Below are positions 27,163 to 35,767 of a stretch of DNA of 54,457 nt, in pieces. Under the pieces are notes generated by a model. The model saw only the letters and a list, made by a program, of their open reading frames with translations. It was not told the DNA's origin and made no database searches. Every line of letters starts with the position of its first letter. Position 1 is the stretch's first letter. Source of the DNA: Pseudomonas gessardii (lineage in GTDB: Bacteria; Pseudomonadota; Gammaproteobacteria; Pseudomonadales; Pseudomonadaceae); contig NZ_MNPU01000041.1 in the NCBI RefSeq assembly GCF_001983165.1, positions 1-54,457 of the forward strand, read 5' to 3'. Both the position numbers and the translations under genes were made by a program.

Positions 27163-27187
27163 CTTACTCTGTGGATAACCACTCAAG

Positions 27188-27209
27188 ACGCCCCCTCGTG
27201 GGGCGTTTT
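27188..27209 (+). terminator. Intrinsic terminator after yidC
   Basis: ACGCCCC-ctcgt-GGGGCGT followed by TTT ends the rpmH-yidC transcript. A perfect DnaA box (27170-27178) lies between the yidC stop and this hairpin. Confidence 0.88.
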
Positions 27210-27241
27210 GCATTCTGTCACTTTTGTCTGGGAAACCGCTG

Positions 27242-28612
27242 ATGAGCGCTCCTCGTGAAACCATCGCCGCCGTCGCCACCGCTCAAGGCCGGGGCGGTGT
27301 CGGTATCGTTCGTATTTCCGGGCCGCTTGCCGGCATGGCCGCCCAAGCGATCAGTGGGCGTGAGCTCAAGCCCCGGTATGCGCATTACGGGCCTTTTTTC
27401 GGCGAGGAGCTTGAGGTACTGGATGAGGGCCTGGCCCTGTATTTCCCGGGCCCGAACTCATTCACCGGTGAAGATGTGCTGGAACTGCAGGGCCATGGCG
27501 GGCCTATCGTCCTGGATATGCTGCTGCAGCGCTGCCTGCAACTGGGTTGCCGCCTTGCCCGGCCGGGTGAATTCAGCGAGCGCGCATTTCTCAACGACAA
27601 GCTCGACCTGGCCCAGGCCGAAGCCATCGCTGACCTGATCGAGGCCAGTTCTGCACAGGCGGCGCGCAATGCCTTGCGTTCGTTGCAGGGGGCGTTTTCC
27701 CTGCGTGTGCATAACCTCACCGAGCAATTGATCAGTTTGCGCATCTATGTCGAGGCGGCGATTGATTTCCCGGAAGAAGAAATCGACTTTCTTGCCGATG
27801 GCCATGTCCTGGCCATGCTCGATAAGGTGCGGGACGAGTTATCCACAGTTTTGAAGGAGGCCGGGCAGGGCGCATTGCTGCGTGATGGCATGACCGTGGT
27901 GATTGCCGGCCGGCCCAACGCCGGCAAGTCCAGCTTGCTCAACGCCCTGGCGGGGCGTGAAGCGGCGATTGTCACCGAGATTGCCGGCACCACCCGGGAT
28001 ATCCTGCGCGAACATATCCACATTGATGGCATGCCGCTGCATGTGGTCGATACCGCGGGGTTGCGTGATACCGATGACCAGGTGGAAAAGATTGGTGTGG
28101 AGCGGGCGCTCAAGGCTATCAGTGAGGCTGATCGTGTCTTGCTGGTGGTAGACGCGACGGCGCCTGAGGCCCTGGATCCTTTTGCCCTGTGGCCGGAGTT
28201 TCTTGAGCAGCGGCCAGACCCGGCCAAGGTCACGCTGATTCGCAACAAGGCAGACCTGACCGGTGAAGCCATCGCCCTGGAAGTCAGTGACGATGGCCAT
28301 GTCACCATCAGCCTCAGCGCCAAGTCTGCCGGCGATGGCCTGGAGCTGCTGCGCGACCATCTCAAGGCCTGCATGGGCTACGAACAGACCTCGGAAAGCA
28401 GCTTCAGTGCTCGCCGTCGCCACCTTGAGGCACTGCGCCATGCCAGTGCCGCCCTTGAGCACGGCCGTGCGCAGTTGACCCTGGCAGGGGCAGGAGAGCT
28501 TCTGGCCGAGGATTTGCGCCAGGCACAGCAGCTTCTGGGGGAGATTACCGGGGCATTCAGTTCCGATGATCTGCTGGGTAGGATCTTTTCCAGTTTCTGT
28601 ATCGGTAAATAA
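27242..28612 (+). CDS. mnmE: tRNA modification GTPase MnmE (TrmE)
   Basis: MnmE works with MnmG to add the carboxymethylaminomethyl group at U34 of certain tRNAs. The 456-residue protein has an N-terminal tetrahydrofolate-binding domain (1-118, with QGRGGVGIVRISG), a helical domain and an inserted GTPase domain. G1 is GRPNAGKSS (223-231), DTAGL is at 270-274, and NKAD serves for guanine recognition. It ends in the conserved CIGK whose cysteine is essential. The ATG at 27242 gives MSAPRETIAAVA. A terminator follows. Confidence 0.98.
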   Translation: MSAPRETIAAVATAQGRGGVGIVRISGPLAGMAAQAISGRELKPRYAHYGPFFGEELEVLDEGLALYFPGPNSFTGEDVLELQGHGGPIVLDMLLQRCLQLGCRLARPGEFSERAFLNDKLDLAQAEAIADLIEASSAQAARNALRSLQGAFSLRVHNLTEQLISLRIYVEAAIDFPEEEIDFLADGHVLAMLDKVRDELSTVLKEAGQGALLRDGMTVVIAGRPNAGKSSLLNALAGREAAIVTEIAGTTRDILREHIHIDGMPLHVVDTAGLRDTDDQVEKIGVERALKAISEADRVLLVVDATAPEALDPFALWPEFLEQRPDPAKVTLIRNKADLTGEAIALEVSDDGHVTISLSAKSAGDGLELLRDHLKACMGYEQTSESSFSARRRHLEALRHASAALEHGRAQLTLAGAGELLAEDLRQAQQLLGEITGAFSSDDLLGRIFSSFCIGK

Positions 28613-28625
28613 CCCTTCGTTGTTC

Positions 28626-28656
28626 ACAGACAGGCCATTGGTGCCTGTCTGTTTTG
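28626..28656 (+). terminator. Intrinsic terminator after mnmE
   Basis: ACAGACAGGC (28626-28635) is perfectly inverted at 28643-28652 and followed by TTTTG. It separates mnmE from the mnmG upstream region. Confidence 0.92.
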
Positions 28657-28689
28657 TCCGTTTCAGGACACTCCCACGTATTTTCTAAC

Positions 28690-29060
28690 AATAACCTCGC
28701 CCCGAGGTGGCCTTGCCGTGGGCGAATTTTGCCGGGGTTGATGCGTTTCTGTGGATTAAGCCCTGTGAATAACCGCCCCTGTGCCCAGTTGATAACAGGG
28801 CTTGAAACCTGAGTAAAAACCCCTCTGTGGATAACCACCTGTTTAATCCACAGGCTTAAAGCACTTATCCAAGGGCCTCCCGACCACCTAACCACAGACT
28901 TTTGATTCTCTGTACATAAAGTAAATAAAGGCCTGTAGCAATCTATCCACAGAAAGTAGGCTCAGTAGAAATAAACATAAAAACAAAGATTTAATAAATT
29001 TCTCTCTTTTAATTTCTATTGTCTGTGATTCATCCACAGCTGGTTAAATTTTGTGCAAAG
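28690..29060. other. Second DnaA-box cluster with AT-rich tract upstream of mnmG
   Basis: This gene-free region has one perfect DnaA box (28826-28834). One-mismatch boxes lie at 28750-28758, 28764-28772, 28844-28852, 28943-28951 and 29030-29038. An AT-rich tract (about 28969-29020, with TTTAATAAATTTC) lies between the last two. The arrangement resembles oriC. E. coli oriC lies next to its mnmG (gidA) homologue, and a second origin-like region near gidA has been described in Pseudomonas. Whether it initiates replication here is not shown. Confidence 0.75.
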
Positions 29061-29062
29061 GG

Positions 29063-29091
29063 TTCTTTAGGAAGGGCTAAGTCCCTATACT
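29063..29091 (+). promoter_or_regulatory. Probable mnmG promoter
   Basis: A good -10 TATACT (29086-29091) has a weak -35 TTCTTT (29063-29068) at 17 bp. It lies about 70 bp before mnmG and just after the DnaA-box cluster. Confidence 0.5.
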
Positions 29092-29160
29092 TGCCGCCAT
29101 AGCTCCAAAACCCTTTCAACAAACAATTCCTGATTACCTACATAAGCAGGCACGAGGTGC

Positions 29161-31056
29161 GTGGTGGATTTCCCTTCCCGTTTTGAAGTGATCGTCATCG
29201 GCGGCGGTCATGCCGGTACCGAGGCAGCACTGGCGTCAGCCCGCATGGGGGTCAAAACCCTGTTGCTGACGCACAACGTGGAAACCCTCGGTGCCATGAG
29301 TTGCAACCCCGCCATCGGTGGGATCGGCAAGAGCCATCTGGTCAAGGAAATCGACGCCCTTGGCGGTGTGATGGCCATGGCTACCGACAAGGGTGGTATT
29401 CAATTTCGCGTGCTCAACAGCCGCAAAGGCCCGGCCGTGCGGGCTACCCGGGCACAAGCCGACCGCATTTTGTACAAGGCAGCGGTACGCGAAACCCTGG
29501 AAAACCAACCCAACCTGTGGATATTTCAACAGGCAGCGGATGACCTGATCGTCGAACAGGACCAGGTGCGTGGTGTGGTCACGCAAATGGGCCTGCGTTT
29601 CTTCGCAGAATCCGTGGTGTTGACCACCGGTACCTTCCTCGGTGGACTTATCCACATCGGGATGCAGAACTATTCCGGTGGTCGCGCCGGTGATCCGCCG
29701 TCGATTGCCCTGGCTCATCGCCTGCGCGAGCTGCCGCTGCGTGTCGGCCGCCTGAAAACCGGGACCCCACCGCGTATCGACGGGCGTTCTGTGGATTTCT
29801 CGGTGATGACCGAGCAAGCCGGGGATACGCCGATCCCGGTAATGTCGTTCATGGGTTCCAAGGAGCAACACCCCAAGCAGGTGAGTTGCTGGATTACCCA
29901 CACCAATGCGCGTACCCACGAAATCATCGCCGCCAACCTCGATCGTTCGCCGATGTATTCCGGGGTAATCGAGGGCATCGGCCCGCGTTATTGCCCGTCG
30001 ATCGAAGACAAGATCCACCGCTTTGCCGACAAGGAAAGCCACCAGGTCTTTATCGAGCCGGAAGGTTTGACGACCCACGAGCTGTACCCGAACGGGATTT
30101 CCACTTCCCTGCCGTTCGATGTGCAAATCCAGATCGTGCAGTCGATTCGCGGCATGGAAAACGCGCATATCGTGCGCCCTGGCTACGCCATCGAGTACGA
30201 CTACTTCGACCCACGGGACTTGAAATACAGCCTGGAAACCAAAGTGATCGGCGGTCTGTTTTTCGCTGGGCAAATCAACGGCACCACCGGTTACGAAGAA
30301 GCCGGCGCCCAGGGTTTGCTGGCCGGGACCAACGCCGCATTGCGCGCCCAGGGCAAAGACAGCTGGTGCCCGCGTCGCGATGAAGCGTATATCGGGGTGT
30401 TGGTTGATGACCTGATTACCCTGGGTACCCAGGAACCGTACCGGATGTTCACTTCCCGGGCCGAATATCGACTGATTCTGCGCGAAGACAACGCCGACCT
30501 GCGTCTGACCGAAAAAGGTCGCGAACTGGGCCTGGTCGATGACGCACGTTGGGAAGCATTCTGCAAAAAACGCGAAAGCATCGAACTGGAAGAGCAGCGC
30601 CTGAAAAGTACCTGGGTACGCCCGGGCACCGAGCAGGGCGATGCCATTGCCGAAAAGTTCGGTACGCCGCTGACCCACGAGTACAACCTGTTGAACCTGC
30701 TGTCCCGCCCGGAAATCGACTACGCTGGTCTGGTCTCGGTAACCGGCGGCGGCGCAGAAGATCCACAGGTGGCCGAGCAGGTCGAAATCAAGACCAAATA
30801 TGCCGGTTACATTGACCGCCAGCAGGACGAGATCGCTCGACTGCGCGCCAGTGAAGACACCAAGCTGCCGGCGGATATCGATTACACCGGGATTTCCGGG
30901 CTGTCGAAAGAGATTCAAAGCAAGCTGGGGATAACTCGTCCCGAGACCCTGGGGCAGGCTTCCCGTATCCCGGGCGTCACCCCGGCAGCCATTTCGCTGT
31001 TGATGATTCATTTGAAAAAACGCGGCGCGGGCCGTCAGTTGGAGCAAAGCGCTTGA
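29161..31056 (+). CDS. mnmG: tRNA uridine-5-carboxymethylaminomethyl modification enzyme MnmG (GidA)
   Basis: MnmG is the FAD-dependent partner of MnmE in wobble-uridine modification. The 631-residue protein starts with a GTG (VDFPSRFEVIVIGGG). The FAD-binding Rossmann motif is GGGHAGTEAA (14-23), with the family signatures GAMSCNPAIGGIGKSHLVKE and TGTFLGG. The C-terminal helical domain is the MnmE-binding part. A perfect DnaA box at 29648-29656 lies in its coding sequence. It overlaps rsmG by 4 bp and leads the mnmG-rsmG-parA-parB cluster. Confidence 0.98.
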   Translation: MVDFPSRFEVIVIGGGHAGTEAALASARMGVKTLLLTHNVETLGAMSCNPAIGGIGKSHLVKEIDALGGVMAMATDKGGIQFRVLNSRKGPAVRATRAQADRILYKAAVRETLENQPNLWIFQQAADDLIVEQDQVRGVVTQMGLRFFAESVVLTTGTFLGGLIHIGMQNYSGGRAGDPPSIALAHRLRELPLRVGRLKTGTPPRIDGRSVDFSVMTEQAGDTPIPVMSFMGSKEQHPKQVSCWITHTNARTHEIIAANLDRSPMYSGVIEGIGPRYCPSIEDKIHRFADKESHQVFIEPEGLTTHELYPNGISTSLPFDVQIQIVQSIRGMENAHIVRPGYAIEYDYFDPRDLKYSLETKVIGGLFFAGQINGTTGYEEAGAQGLLAGTNAALRAQGKDSWCPRRDEAYIGVLVDDLITLGTQEPYRMFTSRAEYRLILREDNADLRLTEKGRELGLVDDARWEAFCKKRESIELEEQRLKSTWVRPGTEQGDAIAEKFGTPLTHEYNLLNLLSRPEIDYAGLVSVTGGGAEDPQVAEQVEIKTKYAGYIDRQQDEIARLRASEDTKLPADIDYTGISGLSKEIQSKLGITRPETLGQASRIPGVTPAAISLLMIHLKKRGAGRQLEQSA

Positions 31057-31697
31057 GTTCGTTGGTCACCTCGCAACACGCCGAAGAGTTATCCACAGGG
31101 GCACGCCAGTTGGGCGTGGACCTGACCGCAGCCCAGCACGAATTGCTGCTGGGCTACCTGGCCCTGTTGATCAAATGGAACAAGGCCTACAACCTCACGG
31201 CGGTGCGCGATCCCGATGAAATGGTCTCGCGCCACCTGCTCGACAGCTTGAGCGTGATGCCATTTATCGAAAATGGCCGCTGGCTGGACGTCGGCAGTGG
31301 CGGTGGTATGCCTGGCATCCCGCTGGCCATCCTGTTTCCCGAGTCGCAAGTGACCTGCCTGGACAGCAACGGCAAAAAAACCCGCTTCCTGACCCAGGTC
31401 AAACTCGAACTCAAGCTGGACAACCTGCAAGTTATCCACAGCCGCGTCGAAGCCTTCACGCCTGAACGGCCCTTCAACGGAATTGTTTCCAGGGCCTTCA
31501 GCAGCATGGAGAACTTCAGCAACTGGACCCGCCACCTGGGCGACCTGAACACCCGTTGGCTGGCAATGAAGGGCGTTCATCCAAGCGACGAGCTGTTAGC
31601 ATTGCCGGCAGACTTCCACCTCGATAGCGAACACGCCTTGGCCGTACCCGGTTGCCAAGGCCAACGCCATCTGCTGATACTGCGCCGCACGGCATGA
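31053..31697 (+). CDS. rsmG: 16S rRNA m7G527 methyltransferase RsmG (GidB)
   Basis: RsmG methylates G527 of 16S rRNA; its loss gives low-level streptomycin resistance in several bacteria. The 214-residue protein has the SAM-binding motif LDVGSGGGMPGIPLA near residue 78. The start is a TTG at 31053 that overlaps the mnmG stop, a coupled arrangement. Two perfect DnaA boxes (31089-31097 and 31432-31440) lie in this short gene, read through as codons for E-L-S-T and V-I-H. parA follows after 18 bp. Confidence 0.97.
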   Translation: MSSLVTSQHAEELSTGARQLGVDLTAAQHELLLGYLALLIKWNKAYNLTAVRDPDEMVSRHLLDSLSVMPFIENGRWLDVGSGGGMPGIPLAILFPESQVTCLDSNGKKTRFLTQVKLELKLDNLQVIHSRVEAFTPERPFNGIVSRAFSSMENFSNWTRHLGDLNTRWLAMKGVHPSDELLALPADFHLDSEHALAVPGCQGQRHLLILRRTA

Positions 31698-31715
31698 TTG
31701 GGAACACAAGCAAGA

Positions 31716-32513
31716 ATGGCTAAGGTATTCGCGATAGCGAACCAGAAAGGTGGCGTGGGCAAAACCACCACCTGCATCAACCTCGCAGCATCCCTGGTCG
31801 CTACCAAGCGTCGGGTGCTGTTGATCGATCTCGATCCACAGGGCAACGCCACCATGGGTAGCGGTGTGGATAAACACGGCCTGGAAAACTCGGTCTACGA
31901 CTTGCTGATAGGCGAGTGCGACCTGGCCCAGGCCATGCACTATTCCGAACACGGCGGTTATCAACTGCTGCCGGCCAACCGCGATTTGACCGCGGCGGAA
32001 GTGGTGCTGCTGGAAATGCAGATGAAAGAAAGCCGTCTGCGCAGCGCCCTGGCGCCGATCCGCGAGAATTACGATTACATTCTGATCGACTGCCCGCCGT
32101 CGCTGTCGATGCTGACGCTCAACGCGTTGGTCGCCGCCGATGGGGTGATTATCCCCATGCAGTGCGAGTACTTCGCCCTCGAAGGCTTGAGCGACCTTGT
32201 GGATAACATCAAGCGTATCGCCGAGTTGCTCAACCCGAACCTGAAAATCGAAGGCCTGCTGCGGACCATGTATGACCCGCGCCTGAGCCTGATGAACGAT
32301 GTGTCGGCGCAGCTCAAGGAACACTTTGGCGAGCAGCTCTACGACACCGTGATCCCGCGTAACATCCGCCTGGCCGAAGCGCCAAGCTATGGCATGCCCG
32401 CGCTGGCGTACGACAAGTCATCGCGCGGTGCCATTGCCTACCTGGCGCTGGCCGGCGAGATGGTTCGTCGCCAACGCCGTCATTCACGCACCGCTGCAGC
32501 CCAGCCAACTTAA
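31716..32513 (+). CDS. parA: Chromosome partitioning ATPase ParA (Soj)
   Basis: ParA is a DNA-binding ATPase that positions ParB-parS complexes and segregates origins. The 265-residue protein has the deviant Walker A KGGVGKTTT (11-19), VLLIDLDPQGNAT, and Walker B YILIDCPPS. It lacks the N-terminal regulatory domain of plasmid ParA, as usual for chromosomal Soj-type proteins. The ATG at 31716 is chosen for MAKVFAIANQKGG. parB starts 9 bp later. Perfect DnaA boxes lie in the gene at 31865-31873 and 32198-32206. Confidence 0.98.
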   Translation: MAKVFAIANQKGGVGKTTTCINLAASLVATKRRVLLIDLDPQGNATMGSGVDKHGLENSVYDLLIGECDLAQAMHYSEHGGYQLLPANRDLTAAEVVLLEMQMKESRLRSALAPIRENYDYILIDCPPSLSMLTLNALVAADGVIIPMQCEYFALEGLSDLVDNIKRIAELLNPNLKIEGLLRTMYDPRLSLMNDVSAQLKEHFGEQLYDTVIPRNIRLAEAPSYGMPALAYDKSSRGAIAYLALAGEMVRRQRRHSRTAAAQPT

Positions 32514-32522
32514 GGAATCCCC

Positions 32523-33395
32523 ATGGCCGTCAAGAAACGAGGTCTCGGACGTGGACTGGATGCACTGCTGAGTGGTCCGACTGTCACTTCGCTGGAAGAA
32601 CAGGCGGTGCAGGCCGACTCCCGTGAGCTGCAACACTTGCCCCTGGACCTGATCCAGCGTGGCAAGTACCAGCCGCGCCGGGACATGGACCCGCATGCGC
32701 TGGAGGAGTTGGCGAACTCGATCAAGGCCCAGGGCGTGATGCAGCCGATTGTCGTACGCCCCATTGGTGGCGGCCGGTTTGAAATCATCGCCGGCGAACG
32801 CCGCTGGCGCGCCAGCCAGCAGGCTGGCCAGGAAACCATCCCGGCGATGGTGCGCGATGTGCCGGATGAAACGGCCATCGCCATGGCGCTGATCGAGAAT
32901 ATCCAGCGCGAAGACCTCAATCCCATCGAGGAAGCCATTGCCCTGCAGCGCTTGCAGCAGGAATTCAAGCTGACCCAGCAAGAAGTGGCCGACGCGGTGG
33001 GCAAATCCCGTGTCACGGTTTCCAACCTGCTGCGCCTGATCGCGCTGCCGGAAGTGATCAAGACCATGCTGTCCCACGGCGACCTGGAAATGGGTCATGC
33101 CCGTGCTTTGCTCGGTTTGCCGGAAAATCAACAGGTTGAAGGGGCGCGACACGTTGTCGCACGAGGTCTCACCGTTCGTCAGACCGAGGCCCTGGTGCGC
33201 CAGTGGCTCAGTGGTAAACCTGCGCCGGTCGAAACCACCAAGACTGATCCGGATATTGCGCGCCTGGAGCAGCGCCTGGCCGAGCGGCTGGGCTCTGCGG
33301 TACAGATTCGCCACGGCAAGAAGGGCAAAGGGCAATTGGTTATCGGATATAACTCCCTCGATGAGCTTCAGGGCGTTCTTTCCCATATCCGCTGA
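32523..33395 (+). CDS. parB: Chromosome partitioning protein ParB (Spo0J)
   Basis: ParB is a CTP-dependent clamp that loads at parS and spreads. The 290-residue protein begins with the chromosomal-type MAVKKRGLGRGLDALL. The ParB/Srx CTP-binding region includes YQPRRDMDP and the arginine-rich EIIAGERRWRAS. The helix-turn-helix follows (LTQQEVADAVGKSRVTVSNL), and a C-terminal dimerisation segment ends in LVIGYNSLDELQGVL. Its likely targets are the parS sites at 17796, 20348 and 20978. Confidence 0.98.
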   Translation: MAVKKRGLGRGLDALLSGPTVTSLEEQAVQADSRELQHLPLDLIQRGKYQPRRDMDPHALEELANSIKAQGVMQPIVVRPIGGGRFEIIAGERRWRASQQAGQETIPAMVRDVPDETAIAMALIENIQREDLNPIEEAIALQRLQQEFKLTQQEVADAVGKSRVTVSNLLRLIALPEVIKTMLSHGDLEMGHARALLGLPENQQVEGARHVVARGLTVRQTEALVRQWLSGKPAPVETTKTDPDIARLEQRLAERLGSAVQIRHGKKGKGQLVIGYNSLDELQGVLSHIR

Positions 33396-33440
33396 AACAT
33401 TTGCTTATGTAGCGCGCAGTCGGAAATCACTACCTGGCAG

Positions 33441-33469
33441 TTGAATAGGGGCTGAACCGCCCCTATACT
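33441..33469 (+). promoter_or_regulatory. Sigma-70 promoter of the atp operon
   Basis: TTGAAT (33441-33446) and TATACT (33464-33469) are spaced 17 bp apart, about 75 bp before atpI. The spacer contains an inverted GGGGC/GCCCC. Confidence 0.8.
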
Positions 33470-33543
33470 CTGCGCGCATTTTGTCGGCACAAATTATGCC
33501 AAGTTATTGATTTCCGGCAGCCGACCATTGAGGAGCAAGAGTG

Positions 33544-33951
33544 ATGGAAACCCGCACGCCAAACACGTTGCCGTTCCATCGCTTGGCTGTTTTTCCGGTT
33601 TTATTGGCCCAATTTGTCATTTTGCTGATCGCTGCATTGGCGCTTTGGTACTGGCATGGGGTCGTAGCCGGATATTCAGGACTCTGCGGAGGCCTGATAG
33701 CCTTGCTGCCCAATATGTATTTTGCTCACAGGGCCTTTCGGTTTTCCGGCGCCCGGGCAGCCCAGGCTATCGTCCGGTCCTTTTATGCCGGCGAGGCAGG
33801 GAAACTGATTTTGACGGCAGTGCTGTTTGCACTGACCTTTGCAGGTGTGAAGCCATTGGCGCCGCTGGCTGTATTTGGCGTCTTCGTGTTGACCCAACTG
33901 GTCAGCTGGTTCGCTCCCCTGCTAATGAAAACAAGACTTTCGAAACCTTAG
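33544..33951 (+). CDS. atpI: ATP synthase protein I
   Basis: AtpI is a small inner-membrane protein that aids assembly of the c-ring or the c-ring-stator complex. The 135-residue sequence has four hydrophobic segments (roughly 16-34, 40-58, 75-95 and 98-118) and a conserved glycine-rich GYSGLCGGLIALLPN. GGAG lies nine bases before the ATG at 33544; a GTG directly before it is an alternative start. It is the first gene of the atp operon, with a promoter 75 bp upstream and atpB 16 bp downstream. Confidence 0.92.
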   Translation: METRTPNTLPFHRLAVFPVLLAQFVILLIAALALWYWHGVVAGYSGLCGGLIALLPNMYFAHRAFRFSGARAAQAIVRSFYAGEAGKLILTAVLFALTFAGVKPLAPLAVFGVFVLTQLVSWFAPLLMKTRLSKP

Positions 33952-33967
33952 GGCGTTTGAGGCAACC

Positions 33968-34837
33968 ATGGCAGAAACAACCGCTTCGGGCTATATCCAG
34001 CACCACTTGCAGAACCTGACCTTCGGTCAGCTTCCCAACGGCGGCTGGGGCTTTGCCCACTCCGCAGCAGAGGCCAAAGAAATGGGCTTCTGGGCTTTCC
34101 ACCTGGATACTCTGGGCTGGTCGGTCGCATTGGGTCTGATCTTCGTCCTGATTTTCCGCATGGCGGCCAAGAAGGCGACTTCCGGTCAGCCAGGTGCCTT
34201 GCAGAACTTCGTTGAAGTATTGGTCGAATTCGTCGATGGCAGCGTGAAAGACAGCTTCCATGGCCGTAGCCCGGTAATTGCACCGCTGGCACTGACCATC
34301 TTCGTCTGGGTGTTCCTGATGAACGCCGTCGACCTGATTCCGGTGGACTGGATTCCTCAGTTGGCCATGGCGATCTCCGGCGACCCGCACATCCCGTTCC
34401 GCGCGGTATCGACCACTGACCCGAACGCGACCCTGGGCATGGCCCTGTCGGTGTTCGCGCTGATCATTTTCTACAGCATCAAGATCAAGGGCATCGGCGG
34501 CTTCATCGGCGAACTGACCCTGCATCCGTTCGGCAGCAAGAACATCTTCGTTCAAGCCCTGCTGATCCCGGTGAACTTCCTGCTGGAATTCGTCACCCTG
34601 ATCGCCAAGCCAATTTCCCTGGCCCTGCGACTGTTCGGCAACATGTATGCCGGCGAGCTGGTGTTCATCCTGATCGCTGTGATGTTCGGCAGCGGCCTGC
34701 TCTGGCTTAGCGGCCTGGGCATTGTTCTGCAGTGGGCGTGGGCTGTGTTCCACATCCTGATCATCACCCTGCAGGCGTTTATCTTCATGATGCTGACCAT
34801 CGTCTACCTGTCGATGGCGCACGAAGAGAACCATTAA
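33968..34837 (+). CDS. atpB: ATP synthase F0 subunit a
   Basis: Subunit a forms the proton half-channels against the c-ring. The 289-residue inner-membrane protein has the usual five to six membrane segments. The essential arginine is in SLALRLFGNMYAGEL, and the C-terminal LQAFIFMMLTIVYL is a family landmark. Its N-terminal extension (about 1-50) is typical of Pseudomonas. A hairpin in the gap to atpE may adjust the relative mRNA levels. Confidence 0.98.
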   Translation: MAETTASGYIQHHLQNLTFGQLPNGGWGFAHSAAEAKEMGFWAFHLDTLGWSVALGLIFVLIFRMAAKKATSGQPGALQNFVEVLVEFVDGSVKDSFHGRSPVIAPLALTIFVWVFLMNAVDLIPVDWIPQLAMAISGDPHIPFRAVSTTDPNATLGMALSVFALIIFYSIKIKGIGGFIGELTLHPFGSKNIFVQALLIPVNFLLEFVTLIAKPISLALRLFGNMYAGELVFILIAVMFGSGLLWLSGLGIVLQWAWAVFHILIITLQAFIFMMLTIVYLSMAHEENH

Positions 34838-34861
34838 GACCAGTCTCGACTAGTCTGATGT

Positions 34862-34883
34862 CCTTCCCGGTGAAACGGGAAGG
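34862..34883 (+). other. Hairpin between atpB and atpE
   Basis: CCTTCCCG-gtgaaa-CGGGAAGG forms an 8-bp stem with no T-run, so processing or mRNA stabilisation is more likely than termination. It precedes atpE, whose product is needed at about ten copies per enzyme. Confidence 0.75.
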
Positions 34884-34970
34884 TGGCCCCCAAGGGCTAT
34901 GAAACGATTTGTTTTACCGCTTTAAAATCTAAAAAACCTAAACCATACGACGTAAAAGTCGGGAGGAAAG

Positions 34971-35228
34971 ATGGAAACTGTAGTTGGTCTAACCGCTATC
35001 GCTGTTGCACTGTTGATCGGCCTGGGCGCCCTGGGTACTGCCATTGGTTTCGGCCTGTTGGGCGGCAAGTTCCTGGAAGGCGCAGCGCGTCAGCCAGAAA
35101 TGGTTCCAATGCTGCAAGTTAAAATGTTCATCGTTGCCGGCCTGCTCGACGCCGTGACCATGATCGGTGTTGGTATCGCTCTGTTCTTCACCTTCGCGAA
35201 CCCCTTCGTTGGTCAACTCGCCGGTTAA
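34971..35228 (+). CDS. atpE: ATP synthase F0 subunit c
   Basis: Subunit c forms the rotating proteolipid ring. The 85-residue hairpin protein has two membrane helices (about 7-30 and 52-77) joined by the polar loop ARQPEM. The proton-carrying acid is in the second helix ([11 protein letters not shown]). The ribosome-binding site GGAGGAAAG is close to consensus, in keeping with high expression. Hairpins flank the cistron on both sides. Confidence 0.98.
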
Positions 35229-35250
35229 TCACTCGTTTTTTCGAGTGATT
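35227..35250 (+). other. Hairpin between atpE and atpF
   Basis: AATCACTCG is inverted as CGAGTGATT around a T6 loop and overlaps the last base pair of the atpE stop. It could protect the atpE message from 3' decay. Confidence 0.75.
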
Positions 35251-35284
35251 GGTGTGTTGTGCAACGAACGAGCGAGGTATTGGC

Positions 35285-35755
35285 GTGAACATTAATGCAA
35301 CCATTATTGGTCAGTCCTTAGCGTTCTTGATTTTTGTTGTTTTCTGCATGAAGTTCGTATGGCCTCCGGTCATCGCGGCTTTGCACGAACGTCAGAAGAA
35401 GATCGCGGATGGACTGGACGCTGCCGCACGAGCAGCTCGCGACCTGGAGTTGGCCCAAGATAAAGCGGGTCAGCAACTGCGCGAAGCGAAGGCTCAGGCA
35501 GCTGAAATCATTGAGCAAGCCAAGAAACGCGGTAACCAGATTGTTGAAGAGGCTGTTGAAAAAGCCCGTATCGACGCTGACCGTGTGAAGGTTCAGGCTC
35601 AGGCCGAGATCGAACAGGAACTCAATGGTGTCAAAGATGCGCTGCGTGCCCAACTGGGTGCTCTGGCCGTCGGCGGTGCTGAGAAGATCCTGGGTGCCAC
35701 AATCGATCAAAACGCGCACGCGGAGCTGGTAAACAAACTGGCTGCTGAAATTTAA
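35285..35755 (+). CDS. atpF: ATP synthase F0 subunit b
   Basis: Subunit b is the peripheral stalk linking F0 to F1. The 156-residue protein has one N-terminal membrane helix (about 6-26), then a long charged coiled coil rich in Ala, Glu, Lys and Arg, ending near the delta-binding tail. The GTG at 35285 (NINATIIGQSLAF) gives the exact family length. It precedes atpH by 12 bp. Confidence 0.97.
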   Translation: MNINATIIGQSLAFLIFVVFCMKFVWPPVIAALHERQKKIADGLDAAARAARDLELAQDKAGQQLREAKAQAAEIIEQAKKRGNQIVEEAVEKARIDADRVKVQAQAEIEQELNGVKDALRAQLGALAVGGAEKILGATIDQNAHAELVNKLAAEI

Positions 35756-35767
35756 GCGAGGGCGATC

